Positions 42,071 through 54,027 of a DNA stretch of 64,000 bases are shown here, in pieces (the first letter of the stretch is position 1; each line of letters opens with the position of its first letter). Both the position numbers and the translations under genes were made by a program. The stretch spans positions 219,201,978 through 219,265,977 of the forward strand of contig NC_081828.1 in assembly GCF_030867095.1 (NCBI RefSeq), given 5' to 3'. Source of the DNA: Alligator mississippiensis. Taxonomy: Eukaryota > Chordata > Crocodylia > Alligatoridae. Below the pieces are notes generated by a model. It saw nothing but the letters and a program-made list of their open reading frames with translations. It was not told where the DNA came from and ran no database searches.

Positions 42071-43307
42071 CTAGTGAACAGGCCTCTAGGCCAGAGAGCC
42101 TGGGTTCTCTATTAGAGATGAAAGGATGGCCGAAGCTCCCCAAGGTGAGTGATGGGGCCACTCGGGTCTATCACTGAATACTCAGGACAACAAAAAAACA
42201 CAACAGGGACAGGAGCGAGGGGCACAGGTCCAAAACGAGTGCAGCGAGGGGGCACTGAGCAGAGCCTGCTGGCCCTCAGATGAGTCCAAGGAGCAGTGGA
42301 CGTGGCCCAGTAAAACTCTGCCAGGAGACATGAACAAACAAGGGATGGGAAAGCAGCCCCCATCCTCAGGGGTCTCTGGCCAGAGCCTCCTTTCTGGGCA
42401 GGGCTGTTGCCAGCTGGGCGAGGTTGACCAGGACGTCCCCGGGCTTGGTGCAGCTGCAGATGGGCAGTAAATGAAAAGGTGCGGAGGTCGCAGAGCCAGG
42501 ACAGGTGGTTCTGGCAGGGAAGGACCTAGGCTTGACCCAGTCAATAGCAGCTCCTATGTTGTACTGGTTTGGATTACCGCCTTCCTCCTGGCACCTGCGA
42601 GTCTCCCGCCTCCTGCGCTGTGCACACATGGAGCAGTGCCTGCCTTCTCCGACCCCCGCGAGCCTGGGGGTCTTGGGAAAACCCCAACATGAGGGGGGCC
42701 CCAGAGGAGGCTGGAGGAGCCAGGATGGGGGAGGTTGAGGACTAGCCCTGCTGGCTGCTCTGAGCATCTCTGGAGTGCGGGGCTGGACCCCGCACCGCCA
42801 CAGCCACAAACTGGCGGGTCCAGCTGGGCCAGGGGTGGGACTTTGCTCCTGGCAGCTCCCCTGGGATCCTGGGAGGCTCTTTCCTGCCGCCGCTCAGGGC
42901 TAGGGTTGCTCCGCGGGTCTCCCCCGCCCGAGCCCCGAAGTGCCAGGGAAGGGCGTGGGGCTCCAGACAGGACCCTGCTCCCCCCTTGCTGCTGGGGCCA
43001 GGAGAGGAGGGAGCTGCAGCCCAGCTCTGCCCCTACCCGCCTCACAGGGAGGGCACCAGGCATCCGAGCTGCCGCTTGAGCTTCCCCCAGAGCTGCTGCT
43101 GGAGGCAAGAGGGGCCGGCCCCATGCCTGCTGCCGGGGCATGTCTGTGCCTGCCTGGGGGAGCCCCTTCCCGGCCTGGCGGCACCTGGAGGAACCAGGAC
43201 AGGGTACGGGAGGACGCAGGAACCCCGATCCTTGTGCCCCGGCCAAGCCCCGGCCTCGTGGGGTGCTGTGACAGGCAGGGGTGCTCTCACACTGCCCCTT
43301 CCCACAG
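42071..43307 (+). other. Upstream region of the first TMEM176-like gene
   Basis: Non-coding. Parts of it (42366-42575 and 42950-43307) are duplicated at 8185-8330 and 9230-9660. A 5' untranslated exon is probably here or further up, because the start codon of the gene sits 7 bases after a good splice acceptor (CCCACAG, ending 43307). I could not place it. Confidence 0.5.
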
Positions 43308-43314
43308 GAGCACG

Positions 43315-46300
43315 ATGCCCACCACCGTGGTGCGGGTGAGTGGCCTGGAGGTGTCGGCGGCAGGCGCGGACCACCCCATCGTCCATGTCCACGTCAGCCA
43401 TGAGTCGTGGCTGCACTACCTGGTCAAGGCGCTGCGGGCCGTGCGGCTGGACCAGGTCAAGGCCTGGCTGGCCCCTGGCCCAGGCCCTGCCCGCAGCTGC
43501 TGCGTCCGGGAGATGAAGGCGCTGGGGGTAGGTTCGGGGCTGGTGGGACGGGGCCTGGAGTTGGGGTAACTTGGGACAAGCAGGCGGAGCGAGGGCCTGT
43601 GGCCCCTCCGGCAGCGCTGGGGGTGTGGGGTCAGTGCCAGGCCAGGGGCGAGGGCAGGCCTCGGTCCCCAGACAGGGGGTCCCTTGCCTTGCCGGGTCCC
43701 AGGATGGAGACCGCACCGCTCTGCACCATGTGTTGAGGGTTTAAACTTCCCCTGAGGTGCTGGGTGCTGCTGCAGCCCTGGCTGGGGATGGGGCTGTGCC
43801 AATGCTGCTGCTGGCACCAACCCTGCAGGGTCCTGCCCCTGCGCTCAAGCTCAGACCGATGCTGCACTAAGAGCAAGAGGAGATTTCTCCTCTGCTCAGA
43901 CTGGTGTGGACTGGGGGGTTTAGACAGGGCATGGCCTCAGCCTGATCACTGCAACGTGGCCACTGACTCCCTCCTGCCTGTGCCAGTGGCAGACAGACGG
44001 ACAGAAAGGAGGCGAGGCCTGGCCTTGCCCTTCAGCCTTTAGCCCAGGATCACGCAGGCTGTTGGCCAGGCATTAGAGCTGTAGCCTCAACTCCCTCCTG
44101 GGTGTGCGGGAGGGCACACGCGGGAGGGAGGTGAGCGCAAAGCCGGGATGCGTGGCCTCCCCTGACGTCCTGCTCTGTGCGTGCTGCTGGCCAGGTGGCC
44201 CAGATCGTGCTGGGCGTCATGTGCGTGGCGCTGGGCGTGGCGCTCCGCTTTGGGCCCTACACAACGGTGATCTGGCTGCAGTCCCCATTCTGGACAGGGG
44301 CTCTGGTGAGTGCCGGTGGCTGGGGGAGGCCGTCGTGTGGGGGGCAGCCCCGTGGGGCACTGTGGGCCAGGGCTGGGCATCGCCTGGGGGAGGCATGGGG
44401 ACAACGGGACCCGCAAGAGCTGCGGTTCACCCAGAGCCCATTAGAGTAGGGGGACCTGTGCCCTGCACCCTCTGCCAACATGGGCCTGGGCACTGGAGGG
44501 CAAGCTGCCTTGGGGGCACCACCAGCACGGCCGTCTGCCCAGTGCCCGCGTCTCTCCCAGGAACCGCTCACACCAGCTTCTCTCCCCCAGTTCGTGGGCT
44601 TGGGTGCGCTCTGCGTCCTGTGCAGGAGACACGGCACAGGCTGCTTGGTGAGTGCTGGGGGCTCTGGAGCCAGGGCTGTGGGTGTCCAGGGGCTCCAGGT
44701 AGGGGGGCATGCAGGGGAGCCCCAGAGACCCCTTTTCCCCCTGGCCAGGTGACACGTCCATGCCAGGTGCAGAGTCCCTGGCGCAGGAGTCACGGCCCTG
44801 TCCAGGGGAGCATTGCCTCCATGCTGGTGTTAAGGGCCCTGCCCAGAGCTGGGGGGTGCTCGGTGCACCCCATATGTGCGGGGGAGTGGGGGCACGGTGC
44901 TCTTCCAGCTCTCCTGGGGGCAGCTGCAGCCACTGGTGCTGGTGCCATGTTGCACCAGGCTCCTCCTGGGCACTGGCCAGGCTGTTGGACACCCATCTCC
45001 TCCACGGGAGCCTAGCACAGGAGGGCCGGGGGCAGACAGGGTAGCCATTGGCTTGGTTTCTCCCCCAGCTCCCTTTCTGGGGCTCGGGCCATGACCCGGG
45101 GGGAGCACGGGTAGGTGGAAGCCATCGTGCTGCTAGGCCTGTGTCTGCACAGCCGGTCCTCACCTGGAGGCCCGCGACTCCCCCAGCTCTTCCTGACAGC
45201 CTGCCTGGCCCTGGCTAGCGTGGTAGGGGCGACTGTGGCCGTGGTGTGTGGGGGGATCGAGGTGGTGTGGTCACGTGGGAACACGGGCACCCGGTGCAGC
45301 AAGTTTTCTTTTGACGGCTCGTACACGGATGGCTGGACGTGGTGGGAGTGCCAGGAGGTGCTGCAGATGAAGGTGAGAGTATGCCCGGGAAGGATGTCGG
45401 CAGCCCCCGGAGTGGCTGAGTGTGCCTGTGCTGTGGCCTCTGCCCGTGGGAGCCCTCAGTGGCCAGGCCCAGGGGCACTGGGCTGGGTGCCAGGACACCT
45501 GGGTCCTGCCCCGAGGTCTGGGGCAGCAGCGGGGTGCATGACCCTGCACCCTCCTCTGCCCATGTGTGAGGGGCCCGTGACCCTAGAGCACCCCGGGGAC
45601 TGGGCTGGGAGGGCTCTGCAGAGATCCTGGGCCTGGGCCTGGGCCTGGGACGTGGGGAGCAGCCCCCACAGCCTCTCCCCTGGGCTTCTCCCGGAGCAGA
45701 GGTGCTGCCCTGCTGCTGCCCCGAGCCCCCGGCTCGAGGCTTCTGCTCCCGCTGCAGCCCTGGAGCTGGCTCAGCTCTGGCCCCTGCGGGCCCCCGGGCT
45801 CCAGACAAAGTGGGCGCTGCCCGTCCCCTCTGCCCCCAGAACCTGTTCCTGGGCATCCGGGTGCTGCTGTTGGTGACCACGGCCAGCGCCCTCGTCATTG
45901 CCGCCTGCTGCCTCGTCTGCACCTGCCAGATCCTCTGTTGCCGGACACAGGTACTGGGGCAGCTGGGCTGGGGCTCTGGGGGGAGCGGCAGCCTGCCCAT
46001 GGCGCCATGGCCCAGGCAGGGCTCACGCTGCAGGGAGTCCTGCCCTGCTGTGCTTTGCAGGGCAGGGGCAGGGGCATGTCCTAGCAGGGGCAACCCAGCC
46101 TGGGGGAGCGGTGTGGATGACAGTACCAGCAGGTGCCCCAGAGCCCCGGCCACCAGCTCCAGGGTGGACACCAGCACCGTGGCTGAGGGCTCTGCGGGAG
46201 TCCCTTTGTTGCGTGGGGTGCCATGCATGGGGCTGCAGTGGGTGCTGACATGCCTTGCTCTGCCCGCAGGACCAGGCGGAGTCCGCGGCGGGTGCGGAGC

Positions 46301-46374
46301 CGCTGGTGATCTCAGCGCCCACAGCCCAGGCCCAGCCCCAGCCAGACAAGGAGACGTGTGTGGACAGCGCCTGA
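43315..46374 (+). CDS. TMEM176B: TMEM176-family four-pass membrane protein, gene 1
   Basis: Six coding exons, all phase 0 with GT-AG introns: 43315-43527, 44195-44305, 44591-44647, 45187-45372, 45840-45950, 46270-46374; 260 residues. The N-terminal VHVHVSHESWLHYLVKAL resembles the VNVHIHQES..LL stretch of mammalian TMEM176B. Hydrophobic segments lie at about 72-92 (VAQIVLGVMCVALGVAL), 103-121, 128-148 and 190-218. Exon 4 ends with the family-like ECQEVLQMK, followed by NLFLGIRVLLLV. The Cys-rich end of segment 4 (CCLVCTCQILCC) may be acylated (inference). TMEM176 proteins are MS4A-like, reside in endosomal/Golgi membranes and are linked to antigen-presenting-cell function in mammals; the role here is inferred. 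An AATAAA near 46870 gives a ~0.5 kb 3' UTR. A or B orthology cannot be settled, so the symbol is provisional. Confidence 0.88.
43733..43945 (+). repeat. Dispersed GC-rich repeat, copy 2 (in intron 1 of gene 1)
   Basis: Family of 10025, 52397 and 54028. GGTGCTGGGTGCTGC, CTGGCACCAACC, TGCAGGGTCCTG and GCTCAGACTGG blocks are in the same order. Confidence 0.75.
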
Positions 46375-46867
46375 GCCAGCTACGACCCCGGGCTCTCTCC
46401 TGCACCTCATCTTGCCCTGCGCCCAGCCTGGAGGCCGGGGAGCCCGTCTCTAGCACTGCCACAGCTGCGCTCCCCTCTCCCTGGCTGCGGCCGCATTGGG
46501 GCCTTTCGCTTGCAGCCTCCTGTCCCACCCTAGTCCCAACAGAGCTCCACGGTGCAGGGCTGTTTGCTGCCAACAGGTCTGTGGATGCTGGGGGGGCCGT
46601 GCATCCTGCACCTTGCCCCTAAAACAGCCCTCGCCCACCCCCAGACTGTCCCAGGCCCTGGCCGCGGGTGCTTTCCAGTGCCCACCACAGGGCTGCCCCG
46701 GCTCCCAGCCCTGACCCAGCCCCACGCTGGCTTCTACCCTTGGGCCAGTCTGTCCCCACATCTCGCAGCACTCACTTTGCACCAGGCAGCATCCAGCCAC
46801 CCCGAGCAGCCTTGCACGCAAGTCGGCTCGTGCACCAAGCTCAGTGGTGACAAAGAGCAGCACAAGC

Positions 46868-46875
46868 AGAATAAA
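46868..46875 (+). promoter_or_regulatory. Polyadenylation signal of TMEM176-like gene 1
   Basis: AATAAA within CAGAATAAAGTG, about 0.5 kb after the stop codon, with a GT-rich stretch shortly downstream. Confidence 0.7.
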
Positions 46876-46885
46876 GTGAGCAGGG

Positions 46886-48400
46886 AGACTTATGCGGTCT
46901 CTGGTCCTAATTTACCAAACGCTCGAGCAATCCTGGTCTGTGAGCAAGCCCGCCGACTATGTAGCCAGACACTATCCCACCTCCAGCGCTTTCAAGGCTT
47001 CCTTACCCTTCCCCGTCCGAATGATGTGCTGGGTCACTGGGATGCTCTTCTCATGACAAGTGTCTCTAGTGGGTTATGGAATAGAAAAAATCCCACACAA
47101 TTTACCACGGAGAGGGTGGTTCAGGTGATCAGTCTGATCTGGCCTACACTTGCGATTCTTCCTTCCCTGGGCTGTTCTGCAAGTGAGGTTACCTTCAAAT
47201 TGGGACAGTAGGTTACAGTTTTTATTGAGTGAGTTGTGTCTTGGGCCCCTCCTACCCAAACCTGTCACTATTCCCAAATTTGGGCACAGATCAACAGATT
47301 CTTTTACTTGGTAATCAGTTTATTTTCTTGACCATTTTAATTACTTTGGGGAACTTCCACACCACGGCAGTGACCTTTTCTTTCCAATTTTTTCAAAGAC
47401 TCTAAGGGTTTGATGTCTCGGGATGTTTGCTTAAGGGTCATTTTTAGGTTAACTTTGTTAAAGGCCTCTCAAGATGAAATTCAAGAGTTAAGACTTTGAG
47501 CAAAGTCAGGACCTTCCACACGTAGGCCAAAACAACGGCCTAGATGAGAAGATGAATCTTGTCTTTTTCCTAAACTGGCTAATGGGCAACTATTATAGGC
47601 ATTCAAATAATACATTCAGTATGACACTAGGGAGCCTGGCAAAGTCAGGGGTACCTCTCTGCCCCCTGCCCCCTGCCCCAGGGCAGGGGCAGACTTACCT
47701 GCCCCACCCCTGCAGCAAGACCCAGGTGAGTAGGAGGCTGCCCCATCCCATGCTCCCAGCCAGGCCGCCCTGCCCTGCCCTGCCCTGCTCCCTGCCTGGG
47801 CAGGCAGGCAGCCAGCGTCACCTGGGGGCACTCGGCTCATTAGGAGCAGCCAGGCCCTAGCCAGAGCTGCCCTGGGCCAGTGCCCACTGCCTCCAAGGGG
47901 AAGCGGGGCAGGTTTGGCCATGGGACCAAGTCCATGGGTAGCAGCAGGGGGGGGCAGGGCTGGAAATCCCCACAGCAGAGCTGTGCCAGCCCAGCACCTG
48001 GCCACGGCCCTTCCACTGCACAGGGAGGAGATGCATCCAGCTCTGGGGTGGAGTCGGGGCAGCTGAGCCTGGCCAGTGCCCCCGCTGTGTCTGCGCTAGG
48101 CCCTGTCTGAGAGCCAGTCACTGCCACCCTGCTGCTCCCCGTCTGCTTTGAACTCCCACCCTGGAGCTTCCCCGGCACAGGGGCATCTGCTCTGCGTCGC
48201 CCTTGCTCCTTGCAGAGCCCAGCCTCAGGCAGCACCCGCTGCCTCCGAGCCCTGCTCCGCGCCCCTGAGCTGGTGCGGGGTGGGAGCGGACCCGGCCGTG
48301 GGGCGCAGGGCCAGCTCGGGGGAGGACAGGGGTCCGGAGGGGGTGACGAGGAAAGGGCTTGGGGGGCAGCTGGCGGGAAAGGCGCTTCCAGGGCCGTGGC
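46886..48400. other. Intergenic DNA between the two TMEM176-like genes
   Basis: The first ~750 bp is AT-richer than its neighbours and may hold an old antisense LTR remnant (a TTTTTATTG run near 47217), without definable ends. The rest is GC-rich. Large frames on both strands (for example 47840-49219, minus) overlap real exons and are compositional shadows. Confidence 0.5.
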
Positions 48401-48419
48401 AGCAACCTGCAAATCCCGG

Positions 48420-48781
48420 GGGTGCCACGGGCTGGGGGGCGCGGCGCGGCGCGGGGCAAGGAGAGGGCGGCGGGCGCTGCGGTGCCCGTGCTCCGCCGTG
48501 GGGATGTCCGCGGGGTCTCTGCAGCACCCCCGGGCAGCAGGACGGATGTGGGGCGGGGGCTGCTCCGCACCAGCCCCCGCCCCGCCGAGCTCCGCCCGGG
48601 ACAGCCGGGGCCGGGCGGAGCCGGGGCCGGGATCCGCCGGGCTCGTTGCTCCGTGCGCAGCGCCGAGCACCCAGGCTGCTCCAGCTCCGGGGCGACCCAG
48701 GGGTGTGGGGCACGGGGGTGCGGGGCACGGGGGTGCGGGACCCCGGCGCGGGGTGCCGCGGGGCCAGGGCCGGGCAGCACC
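48420..48781 (+). promoter_or_regulatory. CpG-rich promoter / 5' UTR of TMEM176-like gene 2
   Basis: Dense CpG with GC boxes and direct GGGGTGCGGGGCACG repeats runs into the start codon without an intervening acceptor site. No TATA box. Gene 1 has a splice acceptor at the corresponding place, so the two genes differ in 5' structure. Confidence 0.6.
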
Positions 48782-51700
48782 ATGCCACCCCGCCCGGTGA
48801 AGGTGACGGTGGGCGACACGGCTGGGTCCGGCGAGGCCACGGCCGGCACCGTCGTCCACATCCACGTGCAGGAGGCGTCGTCGCTGGCCTACCTGGTGCA
48901 TGGCCTGGGTGCCGCGAGGCTGGCTGGGCACAAGTCCTGCACCCCGGTGCGCCGGGCCGTGGGCTGCTGCGCCCAGGAGCTGCGAGTGCTGGGGGTAGGT
49001 CTGGGCCGGGCAGCGGTGGGCACCGTGCCACTGTGGGGAGGGCTGGGCGCTGACCCTAACCCTAACCTCGGCACGGCTCTTGCAGGCGGCACAGATCCTG
49101 CTGGGGCTGGTGTGTGCGGCGCTGGGCCTGACGCTCTGCTTCACGCTGGACACGGAGGAGTACTGGAAGGCGTCTCCCTTCTGGACGGCAGCTGTGGTGC
49201 GTGGCTTGGTGTGGGCCACGGGCCCCCAGGGACCTGCTCTCCCCTCCTGGGGGGCAGCTGCTCAGCTCCCAGGAGACTCGGTCCCCTGCCCAGGTCTGTT
49301 CCTGGTGCTCTGCACCTCTTCTGCCCTCCCACCCCTTCCTTGCTGGTGCTGGGTCCTGTCCCAGCTCCACTGGGGCTGCTCCCCCTTGGCAAGCACAGTT
49401 GCGCATGAGGCCTCTCGGGCTCTCTGTGCCGCCCTCCCAGTGCCCGTCGGCCTGGCCCGCTTCGCCCCTGCATCCTCGGGGGCAGCCTGTGTCCTGACCC
49501 GGATGCTGCCTGCCTGCTCTGCACACTGTGCTGCTCCCCCCAGCGCTGATCTGCGCCAACCCTCGTGCCCGGGGCTCCAGCCCTTGTTTCTGGCCTGTCC
49601 AGACCCTTATAGCTGCCTCCACACACTTGCAGGGCTTCCCAGTGCCATGTCGCCTGGAGGCTCCTGCTCCCACGTCCAGAGCCTGAGAAACAGTCTCGGA
49701 GCCAAAACAAGCCCGGCTGCACCCTGGGAGTGCCTCTGGCCATGGGTCCCTCCAGCCGTGCTGCCGTGGATCTATGCACAGCTGCTCCCGACGGCACTTC
49801 TGCGCAGCACGCACCTCCCTTGCAGCCTGTCCCGCGTGAGGGCGTCCAAGCCTTGCCGAGGTGCAGCCGCAGCCAGCTCCCTTTCCTCGTGGTCAGGGGG
49901 CCTGGGCGTCCTTCCCCAGAGCCGCGTTGTTCCCCTCTCTGTCATCCCGTGGCCTGGGGCAGCAGGGCCTGTCCCACCAGCACACGGGCCGTGCAGTGGC
50001 ATGAGCTCTGCTGGCTCCAGGCAGGGCCCAGCAGGGCTCCCCTACCCATCCCCTGCTGGCTCCTCCGTGCCCTGGACCATCCCTGCACTTGGGGCTGGGG
50101 TGTGCGTCCTGCCCTGAGCCCCCAGGCCTGGGCAGCACCCCCAGTGCCCCAGTACGACTCCTAGGGCTGCCATACAGGGGGTGGGGGCTCTTGTTGTCTC
50201 AGAGGTGACGGCGGGTTTGTGGCACTGCTGTGGCCCCTGTGGGTGCAGGAGGCCATGGCTGGTCCACACGTTGTCCATCTGTGGCCAGGCCCCTCAGCTG
50301 TGCCTGGGTCTGTGCCAGCCCAGCCCCACGCTCATGCTGGCTCCTCTCTCCCAGTTCGTGGTGTCGGGCACGTTCTCCATTCTCTGCCGAAAGTATGAAG
50401 CCGGCTGCTGGGTGAGTGCCGGGGGCTGCCCCGGGCATGGCCTTTGCTAGGGGAGGGGGCTCTTGTGCGGTGTGGAGTCTCCGGTCCTGCCAGGCCGAGC
50501 AGTGCCCAGAGGCCGGAGCCGGTGCCAGCGCGGTCCCGGTGGGCAGCACAGAGCAACGATGTGCTGGGGATGGATTCCCTGCTCCAGTGGGTCCCCCGCA
50601 ACTGGGGCTGGAGTGGGGGGCTCTGTGCAGGGAAGAAGGTATGTGTATGCACGTATGTGCGTGTGCATGCTTGTTTGCACTTGTGTGTGAATGCATGTCA
50701 TGTATGCATGTGCGCACATGTGCATGCATGTCCATGTGTTTGCATATGTGTGTGCACAAGTGCACATGCTAGTTGTCCTGCACAAGTCCCTTAAGCGCCT
50801 TCCCCCTTCCAGGTGCTGCTCGCTGCGTTCCTGGCCCTGGCCAGCGTGGTGGTTGCGGTCGTGGCCATGGTGATCAGTCTGCAGGGCATCCATCATGGCA
50901 GGTATTTCTACATGGATGTGTGCAACCCCAGGGTGACATCAACCCCGGAAGAGGCGACCTGGAGGCAGGAGGAGTGCCGTCGATTCGTGGCCTCTCTCCT
51001 GGTGAGCAGCTGCCCCATGTGCAGCAGCCCCCCTGCCCTGCTGCCCTGCCCCGCTCTCCAGGTGCCCGCGTGGTGCTGGCAGCGCTGCAGGGGCCTGGCT
51101 GGGTGCTGGGCCGTGGGGTTCAGCCCTGGGCAGCATCACAGCGGGGCAGTCCCCGAGGGCGCTGGCAGGAGGACGGGGGATGCCTGGGGGTGGGACAGGA
51201 GGGAGCAGCCCCCGTCCCGGCAGGGCCCAGGAGTCGGGAGGCCACAGGCACTGCCCATGCGCTCTGCCCCCAGAACCTGCTCCTGGGCGTCCGGGTGCTG
51301 CTGGTGGTGACCACGGCCGGTGCCCTCGTCATTGCCGCCTGCTGCCTCGTCTGCACCTGCCAGGCCTTGTGCTGCCGGGCGCAGGTAAGCGGGCGAGGCT
51401 TGGCCCCGGGCCGGGCAGGGGCTCTGCCTGGGCTCCGTGCAGGGGCGGAGGGGTTCCCGTCTCCCGGGGGGCTGGGCTGCTTTGAAACGTGCGGCTGCGT
51501 CTTGGAGCCCCTCGCTGGGGACGCTGCCCCGGGGCGGCTTTGGGCAGGGGAGGTAGCAGCTCAGCCCGGGGCCCGGCTGCCTCCTGGCCCGTGGGCTCGT
51601 GGCTGCTCTGTGCAGGGAGCCGTGGGCCCAGGGTCTCCGTGCTGCATGGGACGTGGTGCTGAGCCCAGGGGTCCACGGTGCTGATGATCCCCCTCTGCTT

Positions 51701-51809
51701 GCAGGACCGGGAGGAGGCGGGGGTGGGTACAGAGCCACTGGTGATCTCTGTGCCCGCGGCCCAGGCCCAGGCCCAGCCGGGTGAAGAAATGCATGTGGAC
51801 AGTGCCTGA
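48782..51809 (+). CDS. TMEM176B: TMEM176-family four-pass membrane protein, gene 2
   Basis: Six coding exons, phase 0, GT-AG: 48782-48994, 49086-49196, 50355-50411, 50813-51001, 51274-51384, 51705-51809; 261 residues. Exon lengths equal those of gene 1 except exon 4 (one codon longer), so the pair arose by tandem duplication. Family matches are stronger here: AAQILLGLVCAALGL against human TMEM176B TQILLGVVSCVLGV, and WRQEECRRFVASLLNLLLGVRVLLVV against [25 protein letters not shown]. Membrane segments lie at about 72-92, 103-120, 128-150 and 191-218, with an extracytoplasmic or lumenal loop of about 40 residues (151-190) carrying one Cys at CNPR and one at EEC. The C-terminal tail (228-261) is polar and ends VDSA as in gene 1. 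Start chosen because exon 1 aligns with gene 1 from its first residue and lies in a CpG promoter. Confidence 0.9.
50641..50770 (+). repeat. TG/CA-rich degenerate repeat in intron 4 of gene 2
   Basis: Alternating purine-pyrimidine GTATGTGCGTGTGCATGC-type sequence ends about 45 bp before exon 4. It may adopt Z-form DNA and may vary in length. Confidence 0.85.
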
Positions 51810-51911
51810 GCCGGGCACGACCCAGGGCTGCATCATTACCAGGCCCACTCTGCCCCTTCAGTGGCTGCAGCCGTGCCCAACACCGTGCCATACCGTGCTG
51901 TGTCTACGGGC

Positions 51912-51917
51912 AATAAA
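51912..51917 (+). promoter_or_regulatory. Polyadenylation signal of TMEM176-like gene 2
   Basis: AATAAA 103 bp after the stop codon, followed by a GGTCTGGTGTTTG GT-rich element. The orphan exon at 26208 keeps the same signal and spacing. Confidence 0.88.
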
Positions 51918-52396
51918 GCATCTCCATATCTTCATAGGGTCTGGTGTTTGCTGCCTCTGGGCTGCGGGGGGGAGCAGTGCAGGGATTGAGCCCCTGGGCC
52001 CCGGGCAGGAGGGCGAGACGCTCGTGTCCCGGTCGGCCCTGGGGGGGTGTAGCTGGCTGGCGTAGGGCTGTGCCTTCCTCCCCTTCCCACCCCGTCCCCA
52101 GAAGCAGGTGCAGCAGGGGGGGAGGACTCAGGGGTCCAAGGTCCAGCACATGCAGGGGACTAGGAGCCGCTGGTGTACACGGACCTGTGTCCTGCATGGT
52201 GCCAGGGAGGTGATGGCCTGTGGCAGCTGCCAGACTGTACTCAGGACCACGGGCCTTCAGACCTGAGTTTTGACCTTTATGCTGAGCATAAGCTGCAAAC
52301 ACACAATAAAGCACAGAAATACCTGTGCTCCACTGTGGGGCTGTCCCAGGCTCCTGGGCTGTGCTGGTTGCCCCTCTACCTCTTTCTTCTCCATGT

Positions 52397-52680
52397 GTCA
52401 AGGGCTTTAAACCTCCCCCAGAGGTGCCGGGTACTGCAGCCCAAACTGGGGCTGGGGCTGGGCTGTGCCGGTGCTCCTGCTGGCACCAACCCCGCAGGGT
52501 CCGGGTTGGAGGGTCTTGCCCCTGCGCTCAGGCTCGGCCCCAAACTGCACTGGGAGCCGGAAGGGATTTCCACCCTGCTCAGAGTGGTCCTGACTGGGAG
52601 GTTTTGCCTTCCTCTGCTGTGGGGGCACAGCCTCTGCATGGGGTCTCTGCAGCGCCCATGACCCCCCTGGCTTAGCCTGA
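52397..52680 (+). repeat. Dispersed GC-rich repeat, copy 3
   Basis: The longest copy with 54028-54290. Begins GGGCTTTAAACCTCCCCCAG and ends near GGGTCTCTGCAGC...ATGACCCCC. Confidence 0.78.
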
Positions 52681-52684
52681 ATTG

Positions 52685-53252
52685 TGTAAGTGATGCCCCT
52701 GGCTTAAAAACAAAGCAGGAAGTTGGGTAACTAAATTGAATTTAGTTACCCAATATAGCCTAGGCAAAAGAGGAACAGCCTGAGCAAAATCAATGCCACT
52801 TCAGAATGAAAAGATTAGTTCAAAATGGGAAATTCCAGTTCAGGGGAACCGTCTTTGGCAAACAAGCTAGATTATGAATATGCGTTAGGTCAGGAGGAAG
52901 GCTTAAGCTAATTTTCTGCATTAAATGCAAGCTCTATGATCTATAAAGAGTGGTGAGAGAATGTACCCTTCAGAGCCCTTCCCAAAGAGATCCTGGCAGC
53001 CATTCAAGATCGTACCTGCACAGACACCAGACGCAGGAGCCGGGAGTCCCTGGATGAGGCTTCACGGACAGATCACCCGGTGCCATCGAGCCCGTTGTAC
53101 TTTGGGGTGGTGAGCATGTTGCATTGCCTTTGATGAACTATAGCACTACACCTGCAACTGCTGGAGTCTTAATAAATATGTTATTAGTTAAGATGTAATG
53201 GTGTCCTAATCTTGAAATTAGAACCTGGTACAAGAACCAGAGTGATGTTACA
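52685..53252 (+). mobile_element. Probable solo LTR
   Basis: Ends TGTAA...TTACA form an inverted pair. TATA-like CTATAAAGA near 52940 and AATAAA near 53170 lie in the expected order and spacing. No clear target duplication was found, so the ends are tentative. Confidence 0.45.
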
Positions 53253-53484
53253 CGACATGACAGTACAGCACGGTGCATGAGCAGAGCCAGACGCAGGACT
53301 GGGGGAGCCACGAGGAGCCCCTGGCCTGTCCCATGGCAGGGGATGTGTGTCTTACTGGGTGGGGATGAGGGAAGGAGAGAGGGGATTTGATAGCAGCCTT
53401 CACCTCCCTGCAGGGGGGCTGCAAAGAGGATGGAGCTGGGCTGGTCTCAGTGGGGGCAGATACAGGACAAGGAGCAGTGGGCTC

Positions 53485-53722
53485 AAGCTGCAGCAAGGGA
53501 AGTTGAGGTTAGATATTAGGAAAAATTTCTCACTAGGAGGGTAGTAAATCAGTGGACCGCTACCCAAAGGTCTGGTGGAGTCTCCACCCTTGCAGGTATT
53601 TAAGACCTGGCTCAACAAAGTCTTGGCTGGGATGATGTAGCTGGGGCTGGTCCTACTTTCAGCAGGGGTTGGACTAGATGTGGCCTCCTGAGGTCCCTTC
53701 AACCCTCATTTTCTATGATTTG
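53485..53722 (+). mobile_element. CR1 3' terminal fragment
   Basis: AAGTTGAGGTTAGATATTAGG-like start, GGGGTTGGACTAGATG and AGGTCCCTTCAACCC...TTCTATGATTTG tail. About 240 bp, 5'-truncated, old. Confidence 0.85.
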
Positions 53723-54027
53723 AAACCCAAGCTCATGATTTTTGAGGGGGTGACTCCTGGTTTGTGATCTTTGGGGTTGGCAATGCTGGGGCCTGCGGCA
53801 GCTTCCCCCTGCCGTGACGTACAGAAGGGCTGGGAGAGCCAGGACTGGCGCAGGCCGCGGCGAGAAGCTGCGCTGTGCTGGGCCCTAGCCCATGAAATCC
53901 GTCTTTATCCGACCAGCCTAGAAGGCACCGGGCTGCAGCCTATTGCATGTCAAAGCATGGGTATTTCCCAGGCTTATGGGTTTTGTGGTCAGGAGGGAAT
54001 TTTTGGCTTCCTGCTACTACATGTGTA

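Noticed and set aside
45215-46573. 452-codon frame on the minus strand
   Set aside because: Runs antisense across exons 4-6 of TMEM176-like gene 1. It has low complexity, is proline/serine/arginine rich and has no domain; it is a GC-composition shadow.
49051-49070. CCCTAACCCTAACC, telomere-like
   Set aside because: Only two units inside intron 1 of gene 2; chance or a trivial microsatellite.
47840-49219. 459-codon frame on the minus strand
   Set aside because: Overlaps the CpG promoter and exons 1-2 of gene 2 in antisense; the composition is that of random GC-rich sequence.
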